Source: Streptomyces europaeiscabiei
GTDB taxonomy: Bacteria; Actinomycetota; Actinomycetes; Streptomycetales; Streptomycetaceae
Reading direction: 5' to 3'
Assembly: GCF_036346855.1 (NCBI RefSeq)
Contig: NZ_CP107841.1
Span: forward strand, 6,762,001 to 6,826,000
DNA length: 64,000 nt
Shown: piece after piece, positions 8,043 through 16,248 of the stretch
Position numbering within the stretch: the first letter of the stretch is position 1
Layout of the letters: each line of letters starts with the position of its first letter
The notes under the pieces: generated by a model
Databases searched by the model: none
Told to the model about the DNA's origin: nothing
The model's input: only the letters and a program-made list of their open reading frames with translations
Translations under genes and position numbers: made by a program

Positions 8043-9571
8043 TGGGAACCCGGCGGACCTGGCGCGCACGGCTGATTCGGCTCACCCAGCTGCGGGCAGT
8101 CGTGCCGCTGGGGCGATGGGGGTCCCCCCGGTCGAGCGAAGCCGAGAGTGGGGGAGGGTGGGCGCAGCGGCACCCTGTAAGCGCAGGCAAGCGCCTCCCA
8201 CCCCCGCCCAGCCCCAGCGAGGGCCGGCGCACGTCACCCCCGCCCAGCCCCAGCACAAGCCCGCACCTCCAGGCCCCGCCCGCCACCGGCTATCTCGCGG
8301 ACGACGCCACACCCCCCGCCACCCTCCGCCTCCAGCTCAACGCCCTCCAGGCCCTGGCCCGCCAGACTTTCGCCGTCCGCCTGGTCACTCTCACCATCGG
8401 CACCCCCTTCGCCATGGCCAACACCACCGGCGGCCCCCCGACCCACGCCGTACTCATCGCTGCCGTCCTCGGCATCACCGTCTCGTACGCCATGCTCAGG
8501 GACTGGGACCGCTTCGCCCCCCGGCTCCTCGCCCACCCCACCCTCATGGCCCTGGACCTCCTCTTCGGTGCGGTCCTCCTTCTCACCGCCTCCCCGGCCT
8601 CCCCCCTCGCCTACGCCACGGTCTGTACCCCCCTCCTCTCCGGGCTCCTCTACGGCTGGCGCGGCGCCGGAGTCCTCACCGGCCTGCAACTGGCCGTCCT
8701 CCTCACCGTCCACCGCACCTGGGAACACCACCCCGGCGCAGGTGTCAGCACCCTCCTCATCGCCGGCTTCTGCGTCGCGGCCGGCATCATCGGTGTAACC
8801 CTCCGCAACCTGATGTTCCGCTTCGGTACGGCCACCCAGGCACTCTCCGAAGTCACGTCCCGCCTCGCCGTCGCGGAGGCCGTGGAGTCGGAACGCGCCC
8901 GCCTGGCCCGCGAGCTCCACGACTCGGTGGCCAAGACCCTCCACGGCCTGGCCCTGGCCGCGGACGCCCTGGCGACCTCGGCGGACCACCCGGCCCCCGA
9001 CCCCGCCCATCTGAAACGACAGGCCGGCCTCGTCGCATCGGCGGCCCGCCGGGCCGCCGACGAGTCCCGCGACCTCCTCACGGACCTGCGCCGGCACACG
9101 GACCTGACCACGACCCCACCGGCGAACCTGCGGACCGAACTGGCCACACGAACAGCGGACTTCGAGTCCCGCACCTCCCTCCCCACCCACCTCACCCACA
9201 CGGGCGAGCCGGCCGCACACCTGCCCCCGGAGACGATCCACCACCTCCTGGCGATCACGTCGGAGGCTCTGGAGAACATCCACCGCCACGCGCGGGCGAC
9301 CACGGCGCAGGTGTCCCTGAAGATCACCCCGGACACCCTCCACCTCATGGTCAAGGACGACGGCGTAGGCCTCCCACCCGCCCTCACCCTCGAAGAGGCG
9401 CAAGAATCCGGCCACTTCGGCCTCCTGGGCATGGCGGAACGCGCGGACCGCACCGGCGCGGTCCTGCACCTGGGATCGGACACCACCGGTACGGAAATGA
9501 CGCTGACCCTCCCGCTCCCCGCCCCTCCCACCACCCCCGAAGCCCCCCGACAGGAGGCCGCACATGCCTGA
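8042..9571 (+). CDS. NarL-type sensor histidine kinase of the Tad cluster
   Basis: The protein has 509 residues. The N-terminal 85 are Pro/Ser-rich and include a dispersed intergenic-type palindrome (8116-8153). Residues 95-260 form several membrane helices. The HisKA_3 box ELHDSVAKTL has the phospho-acceptor at His293, and the HATPase domain has ENIHRHARA (N box) and DDGVGLP (G box). The C-terminal end overlaps the response regulator gene by eight bases. No ATG or GTG occurs between the repeat and the membrane domain, so translation must pass through the repeat. It presumably controls pilus gene expression; the signal is unknown. Confidence 0.85.
   Translation: MGTRRTWRARLIRLTQLRAVVPLGRWGSPRSSEAESGGGWAQRHPVSAGKRLPPPPSPSEGRRTSPPPSPSTSPHLQAPPATGYLADDATPPATLRLQLNALQALARQTFAVRLVTLTIGTPFAMANTTGGPPTHAVLIAAVLGITVSYAMLRDWDRFAPRLLAHPTLMALDLLFGAVLLLTASPASPLAYATVCTPLLSGLLYGWRGAGVLTGLQLAVLLTVHRTWEHHPGAGVSTLLIAGFCVAAGIIGVTLRNLMFRFGTATQALSEVTSRLAVAEAVESERARLARELHDSVAKTLHGLALAADALATSADHPAPDPAHLKRQAGLVASAARRAADESRDLLTDLRRHTDLTTTPPANLRTELATRTADFESRTSLPTHLTHTGEPAAHLPPETIHHLLAITSEALENIHRHARATTAQVSLKITPDTLHLMVKDDGVGLPPALTLEEAQESGHFGLLGMAERADRTGAVLHLGSDTTGTEMTLTLPLPAPPTTPEAPRQEAAHA
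8116..8153. repeat. dispersed palindromic element inside the kinase coding region
   Basis: A GC-rich imperfect palindrome with outer arms of the TCCCCC / GGGGGA type and an inner GAGCGAAGCCGAGAG core. An element with the same inverted core and flanking GGGGGACCCC lies in the intergenic gap at about 61612-61641. A weaker relative is at about 14551-14597. Such elements are expected between genes; this one is read through in frame. Confidence 0.55.
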
Positions 9572-10346
9572 CCAGCCCCAGGCACGCCCCGGCCCACCCC
9601 TCCGCGTACTCGTCGCGGACGACAACCCGGTGGTCCGCGCCGGCCTCACAGCCCTCCTGGACACGCACCCCGACATCGAGGTGGTCGCCCAGGCCACCAA
9701 CGGCGAGGAGGCGGTGGCCCGAGCCCGCTGCCACCACCCGGACGTCGCCCTCCTCGACGTTCGCATGCCCGGCACGGACGGCCTCACCGCACTGCCCGAA
9801 CTGGCCGCCCTCTGCCCCGTGATGATGCTGACGTACAGCACGGAACCCGAGGTCGTGACCGAGGCCCTGTGCCGGGGAGCGGTCGGCTACCTGGTCCACG
9901 GCGAGTTCACCGCGCCCGAACTGATCGCGGCGGTACGGAACATGAGGGAGGGCCGCCCGACCATCTCCGCGGCCGTCTCTCCGGCTGTCTCAACTTCGCT
10001 CGGCGTTTCCTACGAACCTTCACACGAAAGTCACGACCTCTCTTCGCGTCTGCAACCATTTGTGACACAGTCGCCAAAGGGTGGCCCCGCCCCTGTGTCG
10101 GCACTCCGGCGCCGCATGCTCGACCATTCCAGTCGACCGTCTTTCGGCCTGAGTTCAAGGGAGGTGGAGGTGATGGACCTCATCGCATCGGGCATGAACA
10201 ACCGTCAGATCGCCGCCACCTGCTTCATCAGTGAGAAGACCGTCAAGAACCACATCAACCGCATCTTCGCGAAACTGTACAGTTCGACCCGCAGCGAAGC
10301 CATAGCCCACTGGCTGGGCACGACTCCCGGGGGGTGGCCCCGATGA
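9564..10346 (+). CDS. NarL/FixJ-type response regulator
   Basis: The protein has 260 residues. The receiver domain has acidic residues DD (19-20) and phospho-acceptor Asp65 in ALLDVRMPG. An unusually long Ser-rich linker (about 135-190), with distinctly lower GC than its surroundings, leads to a LuxR helix-turn-helix (about 192-240, SSREVEVMDLIASGMNNRQIA). It overlaps the kinase gene by eight bases and precedes the flp pilin gene, so it is the cognate regulator and a candidate activator or repressor of the Tad genes. Confidence 0.88.
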   Translation: MPDQPQARPGPPLRVLVADDNPVVRAGLTALLDTHPDIEVVAQATNGEEAVARARCHHPDVALLDVRMPGTDGLTALPELAALCPVMMLTYSTEPEVVTEALCRGAVGYLVHGEFTAPELIAAVRNMREGRPTISAAVSPAVSTSLGVSYEPSHESHDLSSRLQPFVTQSPKGGPAPVSALRRRMLDHSSRPSFGLSSREVEVMDLIASGMNNRQIAATCFISEKTVKNHINRIFAKLYSSTRSEAIAHWLGTTPGGWPR

Positions 10347-10451
10347 CCCCACCACGAAAGGGAAGTTGGGCCCCCGGACCCACCCCCGGTACGTGCTGTC
10401 TCACGTACGGTGATCCGGTTGGTGTCGGCATCGCGCGGGAAGGCAACCGCC

Positions 10452-10661
10452 ATGAAGGTGAAGCACCGTTTCGAGACCTGGAGGACCACCGTCGTCTCCC
10501 GCATGCGCGGGAAAGGGCGGGACTCGGGCGCGGGGTTCGTGGAGTACGCGGGCATCATGATCATCGTCGCGGGGATCTTCGTGATGATCGATGGGCTGGG
10601 GCTGGACGGAATGATTTCGGGTGCGATCAGGGATGCCATCGCCGACGTCGTTGGTGGCTGA
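10452..10661 (+). CDS. flp: Flp-type pilin subunit
   Basis: The product has 69 residues, with a 29-residue basic leader and then GAGFVEYAGIMIIVAGIFVM. This is the class III signal and N-terminal helix of Flp/Fap major pilins, with the conserved Glu at +5 and adjacent Tyr. A TadV-type prepilin peptidase would cleave after the Gly; none is visible in the window. The start ATG 10452 is preceded by GGAAGG. It is likely to be the shaft subunit of the pilus made by the upstream genes. Confidence 0.85.
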   Translation: MKVKHRFETWRTTVVSRMRGKGRDSGAGFVEYAGIMIIVAGIFVMIDGLGLDGMISGAIRDAIADVVGG

Positions 10662-11275
10662 GTTCGTCTCGTCTGCCTGGCGACAGAGGATCCACGCTCC
10701 CCATCTACATGTGGCTCACGACGATCACTCTTTTCGTCGGGCTCGCCTTCTTCGCGTTCGCTCAGGCGGCGTCCGCCCGCAGCGGTGCCCAATCCGCGGC
10801 GGACGCTGCGGCGTTGGCGGCGGCACAGCATGCGCGAGACGAACTGATGCTGGTTCTCGGAGACGATATCGAGGCAGGCAACGGCAACTGGTTGGACTGG
10901 CTCGACCTGTCCGGAGGCCTCCCCGCTGGAGGGGAGGCCACCGCTGCGGCTGCCGAACTTGCCGCGCAGAACCGCTCGAATCTCGAAGGTGGCGCCCAGC
11001 CCACCGAGGTGGACGGTGCCCCGGGGTTCCAGGTCAACGTCGTGACGGACTACACCGTGGGCGATTCGATCATTCCCGGCACCGAGGGCATGACAGCCAC
11101 GGCCCAGGCGGTCGCCGTCATCCAGCCCCGCTGCGACTTCGCCCCGAACACCAACACCACGCAGCCCGTCAGCCTGGACTGCGACGGCGTGCCCGTGAAC
11201 ATCGACCCCGGGAATTTCAATCCGGCCGACCTTCCCGACGCGTCCGTGATGTTCTCTGTGTATCTGGCCAAGTGA
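10658..11275 (+). CDS. TadG-like pseudopilin / Flp assembly protein, start uncertain
   Basis: The protein carries GDRGSTLPIYMW, then a hydrophobic helix and SAADAAALAAAQHARDE, matching the TadG-like N-terminal domain of actinobacterial Tad clusters. The frame has no ATG, GTG or TTG close upstream of the conserved GDRGSTLP. The only candidate there is CTG 10658, overlapping the flp stop (CTGA), which would give 205 residues by reinitiation. The next standard start, ATG 10709, would remove the signal motif and give 188 residues. The C-terminal half is secreted and has two Cys. Likely a minor pilus component. Confidence 0.7.
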   Translation: MSSSRLPGDRGSTLPIYMWLTTITLFVGLAFFAFAQAASARSGAQSAADAAALAAAQHARDELMLVLGDDIEAGNGNWLDWLDLSGGLPAGGEATAAAAELAAQNRSNLEGGAQPTEVDGAPGFQVNVVTDYTVGDSIIPGTEGMTATAQAVAVIQPRCDFAPNTNTTQPVSLDCDGVPVNIDPGNFNPADLPDASVMFSVYLAK

Positions 11276-11290
11276 GAGGAAGCCGTACCG

Positions 11291-11887
11291 ATGAACTTTC
11301 GGCACACCACGAAGGGCCGCAGGGCAGTGACCGCGGTGGCGATCGCGACCGGGCTGCTCCTCACGGTGGCCGGTTGCGGTGGCGGAGGGGATGACGACAA
11401 TAAGTCGTCGGACTCAGCCTCGTCCTCTGAGCCTTCCAGCAAAGAAAGCGGCGGCAAGGAGGAATCGCAGACCTCTGATGTTGACCCAGCGTTGGCTGAA
11501 GTGAAGAGCGGAGACATCACCCTCTCCGTGACCTCTGCCGAGCGTGACCAGGGCGGCTATGTGACGGTCAACGGCACGGTCACCAACAACGGCGGCAACT
11601 TCTGGCCCGCAGCGGACTGGCGCGGCGACGAGCGCGAACTCAACAAGAACGGATCCTCCTTGGCCGGGGCATCGCTGGTGGACGGCGCGGGTAAGAAGAA
11701 GTACCTCGTGCTCAGGGACACCGAAGGGCGCTGCCTGTGCACCAAGTTCACGGGAGGCGGAGTGGAGTCGGGGCAGACAACCGACTGGTTCGCCCAGTTC
11801 CCCGCCCCCCCCGAATCCACAACCTCCGTAGACTTCCAGGTCGGCTCCATGCCCCCCGCCACGGTCGAACTCTCCGAGGACGAGTGA
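11291..11887 (+). CDS. secreted lipoprotein of the Tad cluster
   Basis: This 198-residue protein has a type II signal peptide (residues 1-29, lipobox TVAGC, lipidated Cys about 29), a Ser/Asp/Glu-rich linker and a beta-rich domain. That domain resembles FxLD-type or DUF4352-like immunoglobulin folds (GGYVTVNGTVTNNGG). The start ATG 11291 has GAGAGGAAG upstream. It sits between the TadG-like gene and an OmpA-like gene in the same direction, with 15- and 1-base gaps, so it is probably an accessory surface component of the pilus system. Confidence 0.75.
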   Translation: MNFRHTTKGRRAVTAVAIATGLLLTVAGCGGGGDDDNKSSDSASSSEPSSKESGGKEESQTSDVDPALAEVKSGDITLSVTSAERDQGGYVTVNGTVTNNGGNFWPAADWRGDERELNKNGSSLAGASLVDGAGKKKYLVLRDTEGRCLCTKFTGGGVESGQTTDWFAQFPAPPESTTSVDFQVGSMPPATVELSEDE

Positions 11888-11888
11888 C

Positions 11889-12557
11889 GTGACGATGACC
11901 GCCCCCACCCCACGTGCCGCAAAGACCGGCACCGCGGCGCTGGCCGCAGCCGTGGCGGTCCTGGCCGCCCTCACCCTCGCGACGCCCGCCCAGGCCGCGG
12001 ACGACCCGAGCGAACCCCCGGGCACCGTCACCACCTCCCCACCCCCGGAGGTGGACGCGAACAGCCCGGGACTGAAGCTCGCGCAGGGCGCCACGCTCGC
12101 CCCCGCCAAGGTCCTGGACATCAAGTCGGTCGTGGAGGACATGGGCGGCGAGGAGCGCCGGGAGGACACGAACGAGAACGTGACGTTCGCGCTCCAGGCG
12201 GAGGTCCTCTTCCCCAAGAACAGTGCGAAACTCAACCCGCAGGCCCGCTCCCGCATCCAGACGATCGCGGAGGAGGTCAAGAAGCAGAAGGCGGGCACGG
12301 TCCGCGTCTTCGGCTTCACGGACAACCTCGGCTCGTACGCCAGCGGCCTGACCCTCTCCAAGAAGCGCGCGGAGGCGGTCCACGACCTCCTCGCCGCCGA
12401 CCTGGGCGGCAACGTCACCTTCGAGGTACGCGGCTACAGCGAGGACTACCCCATCGCCGACAACTCCTCCGAGGAGGGCCGCAAGAAGAACCGCCGGGTC
12501 GAGGTCTCCTTCCCCCGCACCACGACGGACACGGAATCCGACAGCGAACAGAGCTGA
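11889..12557 (+). CDS. OmpA C-terminal-domain (peptidoglycan-binding) protein
   Basis: The protein has 222 residues with a signal peptide (about 1-36, ATPAQA cleavage), a Pro-rich linker and an OmpA-like domain (about 95-215). Visible hallmarks are VLFPKNSAKLNPQA, FGFTDNLGSYASGLTLSKKRAEAV and GRKKNRRVEV. OmpA domains bind diaminopimelate-containing peptidoglycan, so it probably anchors a Tad structure to the wall in this organism without an outer membrane. The start is GTG 11889 or ATG 11895. It is the last gene of the right-reading Tad run and converges on the next gene. Confidence 0.85.
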   Translation: MTMTAPTPRAAKTGTAALAAAVAVLAALTLATPAQAADDPSEPPGTVTTSPPPEVDANSPGLKLAQGATLAPAKVLDIKSVVEDMGGEERREDTNENVTFALQAEVLFPKNSAKLNPQARSRIQTIAEEVKKQKAGTVRVFGFTDNLGSYASGLTLSKKRAEAVHDLLAADLGGNVTFEVRGYSEDYPIADNSSEEGRKKNRRVEVSFPRTTTDTESDSEQS

Positions 12558-12607
12558 CCGTCGCCCCACCCCACCCCGTCAGTTCTCCTGTCAACTCACC
12601 CGTCACC

Positions 12608-13693
12608 TCACTCCGGCAACGAATCCCGTACGTCCCGGAAGTGCTCCATCGGCCACCGCTCGATGACCTGGTACGCACGCGAGTAGTACCGGGTTTCGGC
12701 CGGCTCGTCGAGATAGTGCCGTACGAGGATCTGCTCGGCGCGGAAGGGCAGTGGACGCCCGGTCCCGAGCATCCCCAGCGCGCAGGCCGCGTCATGGACG
12801 ACCGACGGGTCCGGGTCGTACAGGGCGCGGCGGAGGACGGTGTGAACGGTGGTGTGGACGGTGGGAGGCCGGCCGATGAGGCTGGAAAGGTGGGCGACGG
12901 CGTAGCGGCGTACCTCGGCGTACGGGTCGCGGGCCATGCTGAGGACGGCTTCGAAGGCTTGACGGTCCTCCGGTTCCGTGGAGGCGTCGACCGCGAAGGC
13001 GACCGCCGCCCGGACGTCGGGGTGCGGATGGCCGGCGTGCCGCAGGATCTCCCGGGCGTCGTCGGCGGACCCGGACTGCATCGACAGACCCCGGATGAGG
13101 AGACAGAGGACGGCCGGATGCTCCTCCACGGCCAACCGCGCGCGTAGCAGCGCCGCCGCCTGCCTCGTCCGGTGCCTGCCGTTGCGCAGGGAGGCGTTGT
13201 ACAGGCAGAAGAAGCCCATCAGCTCCGCCGCGAAGTAGCGCTCGGGCGCCCGGGGGCTGTGCAGCGCCACCTCGGCCCCGGCCACGGTCTCGTCGTCCGC
13301 CCAGGTGTCCAGGGTCCAGCCCATCCGCATCCAGATGTCGCTGCCGGGGTCGCCGAACCGGACCGCCCGCTCCATCGTCGTCGCGAAGTCGGCCCGCTTG
13401 CCGAAGAACTTCTCCAGATCCGTGACGATCACCAGATACCCGGGCTCGTCCGGGTGCCGCTCGGCACCCTCCTCCGCGAAGTCCAGCGCGGTGCGGTTCT
13501 GTTCGTCCCGCAGGGCAACATGAGCCCCGTTCTCCCGCAACGCGTCCGCCGCGTGGTGCGCGCCCGCCCCTGCCGCCAGCATCAACGCGGTCAGCCCGCC
13601 GGGCGACCGCCCGTTGACGTCGGCACCGCTGTCGAGAAGGGATCTGACCGTCTCCTCGTCGTCGTCGCGCGCGGCCAGCCCCAGTGGCTCCAA
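12608..13693 (-). CDS. ankyrin-repeat / HEAT-repeat protein
   Basis: From TTG 13693, behind GAGGGGGA, the product has 361 residues. Two ankyrin repeats (EPLGLAARDDDEETVRSLL, then GLTALMLAAGAGAHH) occupy the N-terminus. The rest consists of helical pairs like HEAT or DNA-alkylation repeats, with HPDVRAAVAFAVDA and DPYAEVRRYAVAHL. It is probably a cytoplasmic protein-protein interaction scaffold; the partner is unknown. Starts further upstream are possible but would translate through a short tandem repeat. No operon partner reads with it. Confidence 0.75.
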   Translation of the reverse strand: MEPLGLAARDDDEETVRSLLDSGADVNGRSPGGLTALMLAAGAGAHHAADALRENGAHVALRDEQNRTALDFAEEGAERHPDEPGYLVIVTDLEKFFGKRADFATTMERAVRFGDPGSDIWMRMGWTLDTWADDETVAGAEVALHSPRAPERYFAAELMGFFCLYNASLRNGRHRTRQAAALLRARLAVEEHPAVLCLLIRGLSMQSGSADDAREILRHAGHPHPDVRAAVAFAVDASTEPEDRQAFEAVLSMARDPYAEVRRYAVAHLSSLIGRPPTVHTTVHTVLRRALYDPDPSVVHDAACALGMLGTGRPLPFRAEQILVRHYLDEPAETRYYSRAYQVIERWPMEHFRDVRDSLPE

Positions 13694-13824
13694 GCCCGAT
13701 CCCCCTCGAACCTCTCGAATGCCTATCCGGGGAACCCTAGGTCGGTACGCCGACACGGGCGACCGATTTCCCCGCCGAGGGCCCACGTCCGCGCGACCGG
13801 CCCTCACCCGCGCCATCCTCTCCA

Positions 13825-13864
13825 GAGAAGCCGAGAAGCCGAGAAGCCGAGAAGCCGAGAAGCC
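13825..13864. repeat. 8-bp tandem repeat, five copies
   Basis: GAGAAGCC is repeated five times without interruption, followed by two decaying relatives (CAAGCCGA). It lies in the gap between divergent genes, about 70 bases before the ATG of the DHFR-like gene. The unit is not a multiple of three, so it is unlikely to be coding. It could change promoter spacing by slippage. Confidence 0.85.
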
Positions 13865-13931
13865 CTCAAGCCGAGTAATCCGCAAGCCGAGTCACCCACC
13901 AGCCGACGCCGTAGGGCCGGGAGCCGCCGCC

Positions 13932-14504
13932 ATGCGAAAGATCGTTCTGATGATGTCCGTGTCCCTCGACGGCTACATGGAGGGCCCGAACCGCGAGATC
14001 GACAGTCACCTCTTCGACGACGAACTGTTCACGCACTTCAACGACGTCCTCAGGGACATGGGCGCCTTCCTCGGAGGCCGTGTCACCTACGAGCTGATGG
14101 CCGACTACTGGCCCACGGCCGATCGGGACCCCGCGGCACCGTCCTACGTCGCCGACTTCGCCGCGATCTGGCGAACGATGCCGAAACTGGTCTTCTCCCG
14201 GACCCTGCAGCGCGCGGAGGGGCACACGACGATCGTCCGGGACGTCGTCGTGGAGGACATCGAGGCCCTCAAGGCACAGGACGGCGGCGACCTCGTCGTG
14301 GGCGGCGCCGAACTGGCGGCCGAGTTCATGCGGCACGACCTGGTCGACGAGTACCGGATCTACGTCCACCCGGTGCTCCTGGGAGCCGGCAAGCGGCTCT
14401 TCCCCGCAGCCGACACCGCGACCCCGACCGGCCTGCGCCTGATCGAGACCCGCACCTTCGGCAACGGAGTCGTGCTCCTGCGCCACGAGCGCCCGCGCAC
14501 CTGA
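13932..14504 (+). CDS. dihydrofolate-reductase-family (RibD C-terminal-like) protein
   Basis: The protein has 190 residues and begins MRKIVLMMSVSLDGYMEGPN, the typical start of the YyaP/RibD_C family of NADPH-dependent reductases. GGRVTYELM and the C-terminal DEYRIYVHPVLLGAGKRLF motifs are present. The substrate in these bacterial paralogues is usually unknown, and it is not the essential folA. The start ATG 13932 lies after a GCCGGGAG stretch. The gene stands alone. Confidence 0.85.
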   Translation: MRKIVLMMSVSLDGYMEGPNREIDSHLFDDELFTHFNDVLRDMGAFLGGRVTYELMADYWPTADRDPAAPSYVADFAAIWRTMPKLVFSRTLQRAEGHTTIVRDVVVEDIEALKAQDGGDLVVGGAELAAEFMRHDLVDEYRIYVHPVLLGAGKRLFPAADTATPTGLRLIETRTFGNGVVLLRHERPRT

Positions 14505-14643
14505 GGCCCGTCGTCACCCTGCAGCCTGCCTCGTGACGCCGTGCAGCTCGCCCACCCCCGGCCCGGCTTCGTCCGAGCGGGAGATACCCCCACGCCGCCG
14601 CGAGGCCGCCCTCCGGGCGGCGACGGGAATGTGACGTCAGGCC

Positions 14644-16083
14644 TTAGGGTGCTTGTCCGTGTTCGTCCGCGTACGCCCGCAACGACCCCACCACCGTGTT
14701 CGTGACCGCGACCAACGGCACGGCCACCACCGCGCCCCCGATGCCCGCGATCATGCCACCGGCGGCGACCGCCAGGACGACGGCCAGGGGGTGCACCCGC
14801 ACGGCCCGCCCGAGGATGAACGGCTGGAGGATGTGTCCCTCGATCTGCTGGACGGCGAGTACGACGGCCAGCGTCATGACGGCCGTGAAGACGCCCTGCG
14901 TCACCAGCGCCACGACCACCGCCAGCGCGCCCGAGACGACGGCACCCACCAGCGGGATGAAGGAGAACAGGAAGATGAACACGGCCAGCGGGACCGCCAT
15001 CGGCACATCGAGGAAGTAGATCCCGAGGCCGATGAAGATCGCGTCGATCAGTGCCACCACCACCGTGCCGCGCACATACGCCGTCAACGTCTGCCAGGCG
15101 CGCGGCCCGGCCGCCGAGACACCCGGCCGTGCCGCCGCCGGCACCAGCTTCAGGGTCCACTGCCAGATCCGCTTGCCGTCGTAGAGGAGGAAGAGCGTGG
15201 AGAACACCGTCAGGAGGATGCCGGTGAGCGCCTCGACGATGACGGTCACGCCCTCCAGTCCCGCCGAGGTGATCGTGTCCGTGTTGTCGCTGATCGCCTC
15301 GCGGAGATTCTTGGCGATGTCGTTGATCTGGTTCTCGGTGACGTGGAACGGGCTGTCGAGCAGCCAGCGCTGCAGTTCGTCGATGCCGTCCTGGATCTGG
15401 TCGGAGAGGTCGTCGATGTTCTCCATGACCTGCCAGGTCACGAACCAGCCGATCAGTCCGATGACGACGAAGCCGAGGGCGGCGGTCAGGGCGGTGGCCA
15501 GGCCGCGCGGTACACCGTGCCGGGTCAGCCGTGCCACGGCAGGCTGGAGCATGGCGGTGATGAGCAGTGCGGCGGTGAACGACAGCACCAGCAGCTGTAC
15601 GGAGCTGATGACCCGCATCAACACCCAGACGGTGCCCGCGAGCACGAGCAGCCGCCATCCGGCCTCGGCCGCCACCCGCATGCCCCAGGGAACCGCCGAC
15701 GCGGGGTCGGGACGGGTGGAGAGAACAGGGGCGACCGCCCTCTGGTCCCGAGCACCGGCGGAGGAGTGCGGAGAACCCCCCGCACCGCCTTCGGCGCCCC
15801 CGGTGTCCTTCGCGATCCCGGCGCCGACAGCCTCCTCGGAGTCTCCGGAGCCGGAGCCGGAGCCGTGGGGAGTGCCGGACCCGGACCCGGACCCAGTGCC
15901 GAGGCCGCTGTCGCCACCGCCACCGTCCGCGCCGCTGTCGCGCCGGCGCCCCGCCGAGGCATCCCTGCCGTCGTCCGGACCCGCCGTCTCCGACTCGATC
16001 TCGGCCCGGCGCCGCTCCAACCGCTCGCCCCACCCGCTCAGCCCGGCGCCGACCCGGCCGAGCCACCCAGGAACTCGCGACAT
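14644..16083 (-). CDS. AI-2E family (UPF0118) transporter
   Basis: From ATG 16083, with AAGAAGG upstream, the product has 479 residues. A Ser/Gly-rich cytoplasmic N-terminal region (about 1-130, many short SGSGSG runs) precedes about eight membrane helices containing the family signature. These include the HGVPRGLATALTAALGFVVIG helix and the C-terminal VQQIEGHILQPFILGRAVRVHP motif. Members export small molecules or act as Na+/H+ antiporters; the substrate here cannot be told. A second ATG at 16086 is equally possible. Confidence 0.85.
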   Translation of the reverse strand: MSRVPGWLGRVGAGLSGWGERLERRRAEIESETAGPDDGRDASAGRRRDSGADGGGGDSGLGTGSGSGSGTPHGSGSGSGDSEEAVGAGIAKDTGGAEGGAGGSPHSSAGARDQRAVAPVLSTRPDPASAVPWGMRVAAEAGWRLLVLAGTVWVLMRVISSVQLLVLSFTAALLITAMLQPAVARLTRHGVPRGLATALTAALGFVVIGLIGWFVTWQVMENIDDLSDQIQDGIDELQRWLLDSPFHVTENQINDIAKNLREAISDNTDTITSAGLEGVTVIVEALTGILLTVFSTLFLLYDGKRIWQWTLKLVPAAARPGVSAAGPRAWQTLTAYVRGTVVVALIDAIFIGLGIYFLDVPMAVPLAVFIFLFSFIPLVGAVVSGALAVVVALVTQGVFTAVMTLAVVLAVQQIEGHILQPFILGRAVRVHPLAVVLAVAAGGMIAGIGGAVVAVPLVAVTNTVVGSLRAYADEHGQAP

Positions 16084-16248
16084 CATCCGCCTTCTTCCCC
16101 CGTCGCCTGTGCTGGTCACCGCTCCTCCCGGAGGCCGTCATTCCTCTCGGTGGCCTCGACCGTACATGGCCGAAGCCCCCCACCGAAGGACGGTGGAGGG
16201 CTGCGGAAGGTTGAGCGGCGGGCGGTCAGCCCTCTACGGCCTACTGGC

